From Streptomyces sp. NBC_00576 (GTDB lineage: Bacteria; Actinomycetota; Actinomycetes; Streptomycetales; Streptomycetaceae): a stretch of 64,000 nucleotides of DNA. The notes beneath the pieces were generated by a model that saw only the letters and a program-made list of their open reading frames with translations, ran no database searches and was not told the origin of the DNA. Every line of letters begins with the position of its first letter. Position 1 is the stretch's first letter. The DNA lies in contig NZ_CP107780.1 of NCBI RefSeq assembly GCF_036345175.1, forward strand, positions 6,572,001 to 6,636,000. Direction: 5' to 3'. Made by a program: the position numbers and the translations under genes. Below, one piece after another: positions 48,543-57,132 of this stretch.

Positions 48543-51194
48543 TCAGCCGAAGTTCCGCACCTTGATCGAGTAGATGCCGCGGCCGTGCGTGGCCGCGTAC
48601 AGGGTGCTGCCGTCGGGGCCGAGCTTCAGCTGGAGCACGGCGACGGCCGGGAGGTTCCCGACGCGCTGCCAGGTCGTGCGGCCCGGCGCGCGGTAGACGA
48701 CGCCGAGGTCGGTGCCGACGGCGAGGCCGCCGTTCGGCGTGACGACGGCGGAGTCGGCCGGCACGTCGGGGAAGTTCTTCGAAATGTCCTTCCAGGTGGT
48801 GCCGCCGTCCTTGGACTCGAAGACATGACCGACGCCCGCACCCGGCCCCTCGGTCCACTGCCGGGAGAAGCCGTTGACCGTGAGGAACACGTGGTCGGCG
48901 TTCTTCGGGTCGACGGCGAAGCCACTGAGGTAGCGGTTGGGCACGGCCCCGTCGACGGGAAGCGTGATGTCGTGCCAGCCGGTGCCGTCCGCGTTGCCGA
49001 CGGAGATGCCGCGCGCGAAGCCCTGGTTGTTGCACGGGCCGCACCAGGCCGCGTAGACCTTGCCGCCGGAGGCCGCGACGGCCGTCGCGGTGCGGCCGGC
49101 GCCGAGGTCGTACACGCTGGTCCACTCGTCGCCGCTGCGGATGGCGTACCCGTGGGTCTGCACCCACACGTGACGGCCGCCCGCGATCCACGTCGAGGGG
49201 CTCTTCGCGTCCGCCGCGAGCGGGGCGATGAAGCGGGCCTCGCCGGTGGCGTTGTCGGCCGGGGCGACACTGTAGGACGTGACCTTGGTGGCGTCGTCGA
49301 TCCAACTGCCGTCGTTGACCGCGCAGTTCTGGGTCACCTGGATGGCGAGGTAGACGTACTCCTCAGCGATGTCGCAGCCGTTGGCCGGGTCGGTGAGGGT
49401 GTCGCCGCCGTCGCCGCCGAAGTTGGAGCCCATCACCCGGTCGTTGCTGCGCAGGACGGACTGGCCGTTGTCCTGGAGGCCGCCGGTGACGGAGACGCCC
49501 CCGTGGTCGAGGTCCTTGCCGATACCGACCGAGTAGTACTGCAGGGTGTCGATGGTCCCGTCGTTCAGCGAGGTCCAGTCGGTGGCGTGTCCGGAGGCGT
49601 CCTGCCGGCCGACCAGCGGTCGCTTGTAGACGCCGCCGTCGTTGCCGACGTACACGAAGCTCTTGCCGTGGTAGCGGCCGATCGCGACGCCGTGCTGGTC
49701 GGAGTGGGTGGTCTGGTCGCAGTCGCCGGTCTGCTTGGCCGGGTCGATGCTCCAGCAGGAGAAGCCGAAGTTCCAGTACGGGCCGACGGTCGACCAGGTG
49801 CCGCCGCCGTCCTTGGACTCGTAGACCTCCTCAAGTCCCGCGTACACATGCTGCGGGTCGCTCGGGTCCACGGTCAGGAACTGGTTGTACCAGGCCTGGA
49901 CGCCGGGCATATAGCCGCTGGACGTCAGCGCCGAACCGGAGGCCGCCAGGCCCTGGTAGTCGGCGATCTTCGTCCAAGGCCCGGTCGGGGAACCGGACTT
50001 GGAGACGTAGAAGCCCTCCAGGCCACTGTCCGGGTTGGTGTTCAGCTGCTCCGGCGACTGGTCGATGGCGTAGTAGCGGGAGCCGTCGGCGGAGCGGGCG
50101 AAGGTGACGTTGCCGACGCCGTCCGGGTCGGCCGGCAGGTCGCCCAGACCGCTGGTGATCCGGGTCCAGGTGCCGCCCGCGCCCTTGGTGTAGAAGCCGT
50201 TGTAGTCGTCACCGCTGCGCCAGCCGACCGCGAGGACCACCTTGTTCGGGTTCTTCGGGTCGATCGCGATGTCGTTGGCGATGTTCTTGTACGGGGCGTC
50301 GGGGTCGGTTGCCTCCGAACCACCCGGCAGGAACTCGGGGTTGGGGGCGAACTCCAGTTTCCAGGCGCCCTTCAGCGTCTTCGTGGAGTGGCTCCACACG
50401 CCCTTGCTGGTCGCCGCCCACACCTTGCCGCCGCCGAAGCGCAGCTGGTGGACGGTGGTGCTCTCCAGCTCGTCGCCGCCGACCCGGGCGCGGGCGGAGA
50501 ACGTGCCGTGGTGCGGGTCCGTCAGGACGTAGACGCCGCTGCCGAGGTAGGCGTCCGCGTTGGTCGTCGCCTCGCCGGTGCCCAGCCACAGCCGCCCGGT
50601 CCCGTCGAGGGCGAGCGCGCCGGTGGACTGGGCGGGCAGCCGGTCACTGATGGCCTGCCAGTGCCCGCCGCCGGACCTGGACCGCCACACGCCGCCGCCC
50701 GCGCTGCCGGCGTACACGTACCCGTCGTCGTCTGCGGCCATCGCCGCCATGCGGCCGGTGACGTTGCCCGAGCCGCCACTGGAGTTGGAGTCGATGTCCC
50801 GGTACCGCGGATCGTCGGAGTTGTAGGGGAGATCGGTGACATTCCGCCAACTGCCCCCACTGCTGGGCAGCTTGCTCAGACTCTCCCAGGCGGCGCCGTA
50901 CGCACCCGGTGCGACGACGCCGGGCGAGGTGCGGGCCTCGGCGTACTGGTCCGCGCCCTCGGCGATCTCGTCGGCCTCGTTGCCGTCGTCACCGTCGCCG
51001 TCGTCGCCCTTCAGGCTGGGGGTGAGGGCGCCGACCGACTGCTCGCGTTCCGCGGCGAGTTGGCCGAGGACGCGGGGACCGAAGGGGCTGCCGCCCGCGC
51101 CGGGCGCGGCGCCCGCGGGTATCGCGACGAGGGCGGCGGAGGCGGTGATGGCGCAGATCGTGAGCCATCGTCTTCTACGGGTTGGTGCTGACAC
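48543..51194 (-). CDS. Secreted multi-bladed beta-propeller protein (BNR/sialidase- or VPS10-like)
   Basis: 883 residues from GTG 51194 (GGGAGGA upstream). The N-terminus is a signal peptide: RRRRWLTICAITASAALVAI, then PAGAAPGAGG. Multiple Asp-box motifs follow: SGGGHWQAISD, GAGGTWTRITSG, DGGGTWSTVGP and DGGTTWKDISK. There are repeated 'vyaGs.gGgvwrS' strands (DGYVYAGSAGGGVWRSRSGG) and 'DPknpnkvvlAvg' pieces. These build one or two 7- to 10-bladed propellers as in BNR-repeat exo-enzymes and xyloglucanase-like GH74 proteins. The catalytic residues of true sialidases are not recognisable, so no enzymatic activity is claimed. It acts outside the cell. Confidence 0.85.
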   Translation of the reverse strand: MSAPTRRRRWLTICAITASAALVAIPAGAAPGAGGSPFGPRVLGQLAAEREQSVGALTPSLKGDDGDGDDGNEADEIAEGADQYAEARTSPGVVAPGAYGAAWESLSKLPSSGGSWRNVTDLPYNSDDPRYRDIDSNSSGGSGNVTGRMAAMAADDDGYVYAGSAGGGVWRSRSGGGHWQAISDRLPAQSTGALALDGTGRLWLGTGEATTNADAYLGSGVYVLTDPHHGTFSARARVGGDELESTTVHQLRFGGGKVWAATSKGVWSHSTKTLKGAWKLEFAPNPEFLPGGSEATDPDAPYKNIANDIAIDPKNPNKVVLAVGWRSGDDYNGFYTKGAGGTWTRITSGLGDLPADPDGVGNVTFARSADGSRYYAIDQSPEQLNTNPDSGLEGFYVSKSGSPTGPWTKIADYQGLAASGSALTSSGYMPGVQAWYNQFLTVDPSDPQHVYAGLEEVYESKDGGGTWSTVGPYWNFGFSCWSIDPAKQTGDCDQTTHSDQHGVAIGRYHGKSFVYVGNDGGVYKRPLVGRQDASGHATDWTSLNDGTIDTLQYYSVGIGKDLDHGGVSVTGGLQDNGQSVLRSNDRVMGSNFGGDGGDTLTDPANGCDIAEEYVYLAIQVTQNCAVNDGSWIDDATKVTSYSVAPADNATGEARFIAPLAADAKSPSTWIAGGRHVWVQTHGYAIRSGDEWTSVYDLGAGRTATAVAASGGKVYAAWCGPCNNQGFARGISVGNADGTGWHDITLPVDGAVPNRYLSGFAVDPKNADHVFLTVNGFSRQWTEGPGAGVGHVFESKDGGTTWKDISKNFPDVPADSAVVTPNGGLAVGTDLGVVYRAPGRTTWQRVGNLPAVAVLQLKLGPDGSTLYAATHGRGIYSIKVRNFG

Positions 51195-51399
51195 CGGGTC
51201 CTCCCAGAACGGGCGTTGAGACGGCCGTAACAGCCGTCGCTGGGACCCGATCACGGGCGGAGGAAGAGGCGGCCCGCACTTGGACGTCCTTTGACCAGAA
51301 CCTGCCGATTCGTGTACAGGGCACAGCCGGTTCATGGCATGGCGAAGGAACGGACGCTTGTCATGAACCCCGAGCGCGGCGGCCGAGGCGCCAACGCGG

Positions 51400-52455
51400 C
51401 TACCCGGGCCGACCGTTCGCGTTGTCCTCCGGGTCCTCCGGGTCCTCCGGGTCCTCCGGGTCCTCCGGGTCCTCCGGGTCCTCCGGGTCCTCCAAGACCT
51501 CCGGGTCCTCCAGGTCCTTCAGCAGTTCTCGGGTACGGCGCAGCAGCGCTTCCCGTACCTCGTCGGGGGACAGGACCCGCAGTGGGGTGGCCAGGCTGAG
51601 GAGGTATCGGGCGAGGCCGTCCGCGTCGGGGCCGCCGATGTCGACGATCGTTGCGTCGGGGCCTTCCGGGCGGTGGGTACCGACCGTCGGGGGGATCATC
51701 CGAAGCGCCTGCTCCATGGGCACAGGGAGGCGGATCCTCACGTGGAGCGGGTAGGCGCCGGCCGCGATGGAGCGGGAGACGAGCAGTGCCGGGTCGGGGG
51801 GGTCCACAAGTTCCACCGGGCGTCCGGTCGGCTGTATCCGGCCCACCCTGTCGGCCCGGAAGGTACGCCACTCGTCGCGCGTCACGTCGCGGGCGACGAA
51901 GTACCAACGGCGGCCCGTGTGCACCAGGCGGTACGGGTCTACGTCCCGGACCGTGACCCTTCCCTCCCGGTCGCGGTACGACAGGCGGCTGCGCTCGCCC
52001 CGACGGCACGCGGCGGCCAGTTCCAGCAGCATGCCGGGCGCGATCTGCGGCTCGTCGGGCCTCGGGGTGTGGACAAAGGCGGCGTCCATCTCGCCCAGCC
52101 GCTCCGCGATCCGGCGTGGCAGAACCTGACGGAGCTTCAGCAGGGCGGACAGGGCGGCCTGGTCACCGCCGAGAACGCCGCTGAGCGCGGCCTCGCGCAG
52201 CCCGACGGCCACCGCGAGTGCCTCCTCATCGTCCAGGATCAGCGGCGGCACCTGGGTTCCGGCCCGGAGGCGGTAGCCGCCCCATGGTCCGGGGTCGGAC
52301 TCGACGCCGTAGCCGAGCTCCCGGAGCCTCGCGACGTCCCGCCGTACCGTGCGCTCGGTGACCGCCAACTGGCCGGCCAGCTCACCGCAGGTCCACGACG
52401 GCCGCGCGCACAGCAGCGAGACCAGTCGCAGCAGACGGGCGGAGGTGCTGATCAC
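51400..52455 (-). CDS. WYL-domain transcriptional regulator with a C-terminal EDP tandem repeat
   Basis: 351 residues from GTG 52455. The N-terminal HTH_11 is STSARLLRLVSLLCARPSWT, then CGELAGQLAVTERTVRRDVA, then RLRELGYGVESDPG. The WYL domain follows (RLSYRDREGRVTVRDVDPYR, then LVHTGRRWYFVARDVTRDEW, then RTFRADRV), a ligand- or nucleotide-sensing SH3-like fold. The C-terminus carries an expanded LEDPEVLEDPEDPEDP... tract, encoded by a 9-nt tandem array. It is divergent from a VOC/ABM gene pair, which it most likely controls through inverted repeats in the shared promoter region. Confidence 0.88.
   Translation of the reverse strand: MISTSARLLRLVSLLCARPSWTCGELAGQLAVTERTVRRDVARLRELGYGVESDPGPWGGYRLRAGTQVPPLILDDEEALAVAVGLREAALSGVLGGDQAALSALLKLRQVLPRRIAERLGEMDAAFVHTPRPDEPQIAPGMLLELAAACRRGERSRLSYRDREGRVTVRDVDPYRLVHTGRRWYFVARDVTRDEWRTFRADRVGRIQPTGRPVELVDPPDPALLVSRSIAAGAYPLHVRIRLPVPMEQALRMIPPTVGTHRPEGPDATIVDIGGPDADGLARYLLSLATPLRVLSPDEVREALLRRTRELLKDLEDPEVLEDPEDPEDPEDPEDPEDPEDPEDNANGRPG
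51424..51486 (-). repeat. 9-nt tandem array in the 3' end of the WYL regulator gene
   Basis: Seven perfect GTCCTCCGG copies plus degenerate flanking copies encode a run of EDP tripeptides near the C-terminus. Copy-number changes would keep the frame and alter only the length of the acidic tail. Confidence 0.88.
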
Positions 52456-52470
52456 GCTCAGAAGTGTCCC

Positions 52471-52519
52471 GCACGATGCCGTGCGGCATCTCGCGCAACC
52501 AGGACTGAATCTGTCCTGG
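52471..52519. promoter_or_regulatory. Inverted repeats in the WYL/VOC divergent promoter
   Basis: CCAGGAC-TGAATCT-GTCCTGG (52499-52519) and GCACG-ATGC-CGTGC (52471-52484) are both perfect. They lie between the WYL regulator start and the VOC gene start and are candidate operators. Confidence 0.6.
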
Positions 52520-52540
52520 TCCCGGCATAGGGTCCTCGTC

Positions 52541-52936
52541 ATGAGCACCGGAAACGTGAAAAACGCGACGGCACCCGCGATCCGCTACTCGGCAGTCACC
52601 TTCGACTGCCCCGACCCCGCCGAACTCGCCCGCTTCTACGGCGATGCCCTCGGGCTGCCCGTCACCTACTCCTCCGAGGACTTCGTCATGCTCGGTCAGG
52701 AGGGCTCGGCCGGACTGGGGTTCAACCGCCTGGCCGACTACCGGCGTCCCACCTGGCCGGACCCGGCCCAGGAGAAGCAGGCCCACATGGAACTGGGTGT
52801 CGACGACCTGGACGACGCCCAGGCCAGGCTGCTCGCCCTGGGGGCTGTCCAGCCCGCCGTGCAGCCGCAACCCGACCGGTGGCGGGTCCTGTTGGATCCC
52901 GCCGGCCATCCCTTCTGCATCACCACCCTGGTCTGA
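52541..52936 (+). CDS. VOC-family glyoxalase-like protein
   Basis: A 131-residue single VOC module pair: IRYSAVTFDCPDPAELARFY, then GDALGLPVTYSSEDFVMLGQ, then HMELGVDDLDDAQARLLALG, then DPAGHPFCITT. The family includes glyoxalases, dioxygenases and antibiotic-binding proteins. The potential metal ligands of the classical enzymes are not all evident, so a binding or resistance role is as likely as catalysis. It is divergent from the WYL regulator and followed 2 nt later by a small monooxygenase gene, forming a two-gene unit. Confidence 0.85.
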   Translation: MSTGNVKNATAPAIRYSAVTFDCPDPAELARFYGDALGLPVTYSSEDFVMLGQEGSAGLGFNRLADYRRPTWPDPAQEKQAHMELGVDDLDDAQARLLALGAVQPAVQPQPDRWRVLLDPAGHPFCITTLV

Positions 52937-52938
52937 GC

Positions 52939-53256
52939 ATGATCGGCAGACTGATGACCATGACGGCGCACCCGGGCCGAGGCGGCGAGCTCGCCGCCGT
53001 CCTGCTGAGGGTGGCGCAGAACCTGCGCGGATTCCCCGGCTGCGAGATCTACCTCATCAGCCAGGACGCGGCTGATCCGGACACCGTGCACGTCACCGAG
53101 GTCTGGCGCGACGACGCCAGCGCCCAGGCCGCCCTCGCCGCTCCACCGACCGCCGACGGCCCGGCCCCCGCGGATGTCCTGGCGCTGCTGTCATCCCCGC
53201 CGAGCCGCACGGACCTCACGGTCCGGGGCGGAGTGGGTCTCCCCACAGCGCGGTAG
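52939..53256 (+). CDS. Antibiotic biosynthesis monooxygenase (ABM)-domain protein
   Basis: 105 residues, ATG only 2 nt after the previous stop. MIGRLMTMTAHPGRGGELAA, then VLLRVAQNLRGFPGCEIYLI, then VHVTEVWRDDASAQAALAA form a single dimeric ferredoxin-like ABM fold, as in quinol monooxygenases (YgiN type). Such enzymes oxidise quinol-like compounds without cofactors. It should work with the VOC protein and under the WYL regulator. The role is probably detoxification or a biosynthetic side step. The proline-rich segment near residue 80 is unusual. Confidence 0.82.
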   Translation: MIGRLMTMTAHPGRGGELAAVLLRVAQNLRGFPGCEIYLISQDAADPDTVHVTEVWRDDASAQAALAAPPTADGPAPADVLALLSSPPSRTDLTVRGGVGLPTAR

Positions 53257-53315
53257 GCCCCGTCGGGGCGGACATCATGTCGGTGACGTGGCGGACGTCG
53301 TGTCCGTGCCGTGGC

Positions 53316-53828
53316 TCAGTACGGGCTGATCTCGCCCTCGGTCGTCACGCCGAAGGTGTTCAGGAAGTTGCTGACGAGTTGATAGAAGCCGACCGTGATG
53401 ACCAGGTCGGCGAGCTGACCCACAGTCAGGAACTCCAGTGCTTCCGTACGCTCGGCGTCGCTCAGGGTGTGCCGGGCGAGGAGGCGGTCAGTGCACCGGA
53501 GGACCGCCGCCTCCTCCTTCGACAGTCCCTCGGTGGAACCGGTGGCGGCAGCGCTGATCGCGGCCTGGCTCAGGCCGACCAGGCGGCCGATGTTCTCGTG
53601 GTGATGGACCTCGTACGGTGCTTCGTAGGCATGGCCGACCCGCACGATGGCGAGTTCGCGCAGCTGGTCCGGGAGCGAGTTGCCCCGCAGGATCGCGTCG
53701 GCCAGCTGCAGGAGGCCGGGGGCGAGTGCGGGCGAGTGCATGATCATGCGGAAGACGTTGAGCGAATCGCGCTCGGTCACGGCTTCCCGTAGTTCCGCAG
53801 GCAGGGCCGACAGGTCGGGGTATTCCAC
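53316..53828 (-). CDS. Carboxymuconolactone decarboxylase/AhpD-like protein
   Basis: 170 residues from GTG 53828, with GAAGGAG 6 nt upstream. FRMIMHSPALAPGLLQLADA and LRELAIVRVGHAYEAPYEVH, then HHENIGRLVGL, are the CMD-fold helices. The peroxidatic CxxC of AhpD is absent (YEAPYEVHHHE instead), so it is not a redox AhpD. It resembles the gamma-carboxymuconolactone decarboxylase branch, often near oxidative-stress or aromatic genes. The function is uncertain. The upstream 275-nt gap (53829-54104) shows no gene. Confidence 0.85.
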   Translation of the reverse strand: MEYPDLSALPAELREAVTERDSLNVFRMIMHSPALAPGLLQLADAILRGNSLPDQLRELAIVRVGHAYEAPYEVHHHENIGRLVGLSQAAISAAATGSTEGLSKEEAAVLRCTDRLLARHTLSDAERTEALEFLTVGQLADLVITVGFYQLVSNFLNTFGVTTEGEISPY

Positions 53829-54104
53829 GGGGAACTCCTTCGGGAGGGACGGATCAGCCGACTTCCGGATGGGATGGGATTGCTTCGGTGCCGTCCCACT
53901 GTGCCGCGAGGTCGTGGGGCGCCGCGAGACCCTCCGCCCGACCGCTTCGGCGAGCCGCACGACAGCAAAAGGGTGGGTGGGCCTGGCCGGATAGCGCATT
54001 CCCCGTGTCCCAAGCGCGTGGAACAGTGACCATCTGCCATTCGCCGTTCAAGCTCGACTCGCTGGGCTTCCCCCGGCGAGCGGCCGCCATGCACCGGAGC
54101 CGGG

Positions 54105-54677
54105 ATGTCTGTACACCTGAGTCGCCTGATTGTGCGTCACTCGGATGGGTCCGCCGTCCCGGGCGCACTGCTGGCCCTTCTGGCTGCCGCCGTACTCACG
54201 GCAAGCGGTTGCAGTGGGCCCGAGAGCAGTCCGAGTGATGCGAAGGCGACGACCTCCACTCGCCCCGCCACCGTTTCGAGTGCGAGCGGCAGTTGCCGGC
54301 CCGCGGTGGAGCAGGGCTCGCTTCCCGTGTGGGCGCGGAAGGGATTTCTGCGCGGTTCCCAGCGCCACATGATCGGGGACAGGGGCGAGATCGCCGCCGT
54401 GCTCTTCGGCTACCCGTACCACGCGCCGGCGGCCAAGGGCAGGGCGAACAAGATTCTCTGGGTGGCGAAGGACGCCGAGGGTGCCGCCGATATGGGACCT
54501 GATGACCGGTTGACCATCAAGGCGAGCCTTGCCGGCACGAACGAAGTGGTGACTCGTTCGGTTGCCGGAGGACCCGGCCCCTCGCTCATCGACATGCCGG
54601 AACCGGGATGCTGGACGTTCTCCCTCTCCTGGCCCGGGCATTCCGACAGCCTCGACATCGAGTACCTAGCCGGTTGA
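54105..54677 (+). CDS. Hypothetical lipoprotein
   Basis: 190 residues. The N-terminus carries a lipoprotein signal: ALLALLAAAVLTASGCSGPE with the lipobox cysteine at about 36, then a Ser/Thr-rich linker. The mature part reads CRPAVEQGSLPVWARKGFLR, then GSQRHMIGDRGEIAAVLFGY, then PYHAPAAKGRANKILWVAKD and a C-terminal beta region (GCWTFSLSWPGHSDSLDIEY). Such 'GDRGEIAAVLFGYP...KILWV' proteins are common, uncharacterised Streptomyces surface lipoproteins. Two cysteines in the mature part may pair. The function is unknown. Confidence 0.75.
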   Translation: MSVHLSRLIVRHSDGSAVPGALLALLAAAVLTASGCSGPESSPSDAKATTSTRPATVSSASGSCRPAVEQGSLPVWARKGFLRGSQRHMIGDRGEIAAVLFGYPYHAPAAKGRANKILWVAKDAEGAADMGPDDRLTIKASLAGTNEVVTRSVAGGPGPSLIDMPEPGCWTFSLSWPGHSDSLDIEYLAG

Positions 54678-55032
54678 GCGGCCGTATCGCGCAAATGGGA
54701 TCAGTCGCAGAGGAGGTCGCAGAGGAGAGCGGCCTTGCTTTGATGCGAGCGAGGCGTCGATGCGCCGGACAGCGCATCCTGCCGAGCTGTTCGAGGTAGG
54801 CCGGCAGATCAACGCCGAGGAGATCGGGCGTTGGCGTGAAGGTCGGATTCACCTCTCCGTCTGGGCGAAGCACGGACGAAAGGTGCTTCGCCCTGACGGA
54901 AGTCGCTGGCGCGGGGCACCTTGCCAGAGCGCAGCGACCGTGGTCAGTGCACCCCAAGCAGTCCGAGCTGCGGGATCTTCGAGTACCTGCCGCGAGAGCT
55001 GTCGGACCATGCCCCGGATGGCCGGCTCCGTG
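54678..55032. other. Gap without a supported gene
   Basis: Short open frames exist on both strands, but none has a ribosome-binding site, a recognisable domain and consistent third-position GC. One plus-strand stretch (FEVGRQINAEEIGRWREGRI, 54786 onward) is coding-like for about 50 codons and may be a fragment of a lost gene. Its family is not recognised. Confidence 0.45.
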
Positions 55033-56115
55033 TCACGCCCCCTGCCCGGCGCTGGGGAGGGCAGGCAGGATGCGGGTCAGGAGGATGTCGAGGAAAAGCT
55101 CGGGCCGCCGGTATACGGCGAAGTGGCCGGCGTCCTCGATGAGGGTGAACTCCTTGACCGGTGCCCGGACGTCATCGAAGAAGGCGCGGGCACGAGTGGG
55201 CGTGTTCACCAGGTCGCAGGCGCCCTGGACGACGAAGAACGGGATGTCGAACCGGGTGCCGTCCGCCCAGTCGTCGAGGGAGGCGGTGCCCGGCAGCACG
55301 GGCGCGGAGACCATGAAGCTCTTGAAGAAGGTGATGATCTCGCGCAGGGAGTGCAGCGGCGAGTACCACAGCGACTTCATCACCACGGACTTCATGGCGG
55401 CGAAGGTGTGGGGATCGGTGGCGGAGGCGAAGCGGCTGAAGTGGCTGAACTGCTCGGTACTCCAGGCCCGCTGGTCCGGACCCATCTCGCGTACGGCGGC
55501 CAGTTCCTTCTTCTTGCCCGCCTCCTCCAGCCGGTCAAGCGCGGCGTAGTAGTCGGCAGTGTCCCGGCCGCCGTCGAAGACCTTCTGGTCGGTTCCGATG
55601 TACGCGCTGACCAGTTCGGGGTGGCTGCGCGCGACGCGCATCGCTATGGCACTGCCGAAGGAGCACCCCATCAGGACGACCCGCTGCACCCCGAGACGCT
55701 CCCGTATGTGCTCCACCACTTCCACGGCGTCCCGCACCAGCCGCTCGAACGTCATTTCCCCCTGACCGTCGGCGCCGGAGCGCCGCAGGGTCTTTCCGGT
55801 GCCGCGCATGTCCCAGCGCACCAGGGTGACGTGCCGCTCCCAGTCGCGGGAGACGTTGGCCAGGATCGAGTTGGACGATCCGGGTCCGCCGTGCAGTTCC
55901 ACCACGACCGGGTTGGCGCGCTCCTCGCCTCGCAGGGAGAGCCACTGGTCGAGGCCGCCGATCCGCGTGAAGTACTGCTCGTCGATGCCGTGGCCGGCAG
56001 TGATGCGCAGACGGCGGGCGTTGCGGGAGCGGACGATCGCGCGGCGCGTGAGGAGGCCGGCCGAGGGGGCGGCGACGGCGGTGCAGGCGGCGGCGGTGAT
56101 GACGGCAGCGAGCAT
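55033..56115 (-). CDS. Alpha/beta-hydrolase, proline iminopeptidase-like
   Basis: 360 residues. The N-terminal hydrophobic stretch (LAAVITAAACTAVAAPSAGL) may anchor or export it. PVVVELHGGPGSSNSILANV is the HGGPG oxyanion motif of proline iminopeptidase-like S33 members. VVLMGCSFGSAIAMRVARSH holds the nucleophile Ser in GxSxGS. IPFFVVQGACDLVNTPTRAR, then IEDAGHFAVYRRPELFLDIL, carry the acid Asp and the catalytic His. Substrates could be N-terminal proline peptides or ester/amide drugs. It is divergent from the TetR gene with two operator sites between, so it is probably induced by its substrate. Confidence 0.88.
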   Translation of the reverse strand: MLAAVITAAACTAVAAPSAGLLTRRAIVRSRNARRLRITAGHGIDEQYFTRIGGLDQWLSLRGEERANPVVVELHGGPGSSNSILANVSRDWERHVTLVRWDMRGTGKTLRRSGADGQGEMTFERLVRDAVEVVEHIRERLGVQRVVLMGCSFGSAIAMRVARSHPELVSAYIGTDQKVFDGGRDTADYYAALDRLEEAGKKKELAAVREMGPDQRAWSTEQFSHFSRFASATDPHTFAAMKSVVMKSLWYSPLHSLREIITFFKSFMVSAPVLPGTASLDDWADGTRFDIPFFVVQGACDLVNTPTRARAFFDDVRAPVKEFTLIEDAGHFAVYRRPELFLDILLTRILPALPSAGQGA

Positions 56116-56144
56116 GGGAATCCTCCAGAAGCTGCAAGCCCATA

Positions 56145-56192
56145 AACTGTGTACGTGCTACACGGTTAATTACTGTGTATCTTATACACAGT
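56145..56192. promoter_or_regulatory. Two TetR-type operators in the hydrolase/TetR intergenic region
   Basis: Site 1, AACTGTGTA-N5-TACACGGTT (56145-56167), has one mismatch. Site 2, ACTGTGTAT-CTT-ATACACAGT (56172-56192), is perfect. They share the half-site ACTGTGTA, are adjacent, and lie in the only AT-rich stretch nearby. They probably bind the TetR protein encoded at 56261. Confidence 0.78.
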
Positions 56193-56260
56193 TACTGGGC
56201 GGGTGGCAACACCTCTCTCACGCCCTTGGGTGGCCTGTCCGCGGAAAGGAGGCCGGTACC

Positions 56261-56998
56261 GTGCCGGCGAACAAGGAGAGCAACCGGGATCCGGGCGCCA
56301 GCCTCGCGCTGCTCTGGGGCGACGCTGACAGCCGTCCGCGCCGAGGACCGAAGCCGAAGTTCACACCCGCCCAACTAGCCCGCCGCGGTATCGAGATCGC
56401 CGACGCCGAAGGGCTTGAGGCGCTCTCCATGCAGCGGGTGGCCGAGATGCTCGGCGTCACCACGATGGCCCTCTATCGCTACGTCCCCGGCAAGCCCGAC
56501 CTCGTCGACCTGATGGTCGACACGGTGCTCAGCGATCCGCCCGTTCTCGGCCGCGTCCCAGGCAACTGGCGCACTCGGCTCGAGGCCTGGGCCCGCGCCT
56601 GCTGGGACGTCTACCGCGCCCACCCCTGGATCCTGACCGCGACGGGCCTACGACGACACGCCATGGGCCCTCACCAGGTGGCCTGGCTGGACACGGCTCT
56701 GGCCGCACTCGAACCGACCGGGCTCACCGCTAGGCAGCGTCACGACGCCGCGATTCTCGTCCTGAGCCTGGTACGCAACCTCACCCAGGAGGCGCTCGAC
56801 AGCGACGAGCAGGGCGACGAGGAGTGGACACGTCTCACCACTCATCAGCTCACCGTGTACGCCGACCGGTTCCCCGCGCTCACCCGGGCCGTTGCCGAGG
56901 GTGCCTTCTCCCCCACCGATGACGACCCTCTCGCCTTCGGCCTCACCTGCGTACTCGATGGCATCCAAGGACTCGTGGAATCCGCCACGCGCGCATAG
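56261..56998 (+). CDS. TetR-family transcriptional regulator
   Basis: 245 residues from GTG 56261, with AAAGGAGG 8 nt upstream. Residues about 35-75 are the TetR helix-turn-helix (ARRGIEIADAEGLEALSMQR, then VAEMLGVTTMALYRYVPGKP, then DLVDLMVD). The C-terminal domain (WRTRLEAWARACWDVYRAHP ... AAILVLSLVRNLTQEALDSD) is the TetR_C_1 type, which senses small hydrophobic compounds. It should repress its own gene and the divergent hydrolase via the two operators upstream. The ligand is unknown. Confidence 0.92.
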   Translation: MPANKESNRDPGASLALLWGDADSRPRRGPKPKFTPAQLARRGIEIADAEGLEALSMQRVAEMLGVTTMALYRYVPGKPDLVDLMVDTVLSDPPVLGRVPGNWRTRLEAWARACWDVYRAHPWILTATGLRRHAMGPHQVAWLDTALAALEPTGLTARQRHDAAILVLSLVRNLTQEALDSDEQGDEEWTRLTTHQLTVYADRFPALTRAVAEGAFSPTDDDPLAFGLTCVLDGIQGLVESATRA

Positions 56999-57132
56999 CC
57001 GCCATCGGATACCTCCGTCAGCGCCCGCCGGGCGTGCCCACTGACCACCCGCCAGATCAACGCGACCGCACGACGCAAAACGATCACCGATGACGCGGGA
57101 ATCGGTCACTGGCTCCGTACAGATCCGCTGGT

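Noticed and set aside
48585..51191. An 868-codon plus-strand frame opposite the beta-propeller gene
   Set aside because: It is a GC-driven antisense frame. The minus strand shows a signal peptide and Asp-box repeats.
54760..54910. A possible transposase fragment in the gap after the lipoprotein gene
   Set aside because: No DDE residues, inverted ends or target duplications could be found; the coding-like stretch is too short to assign.
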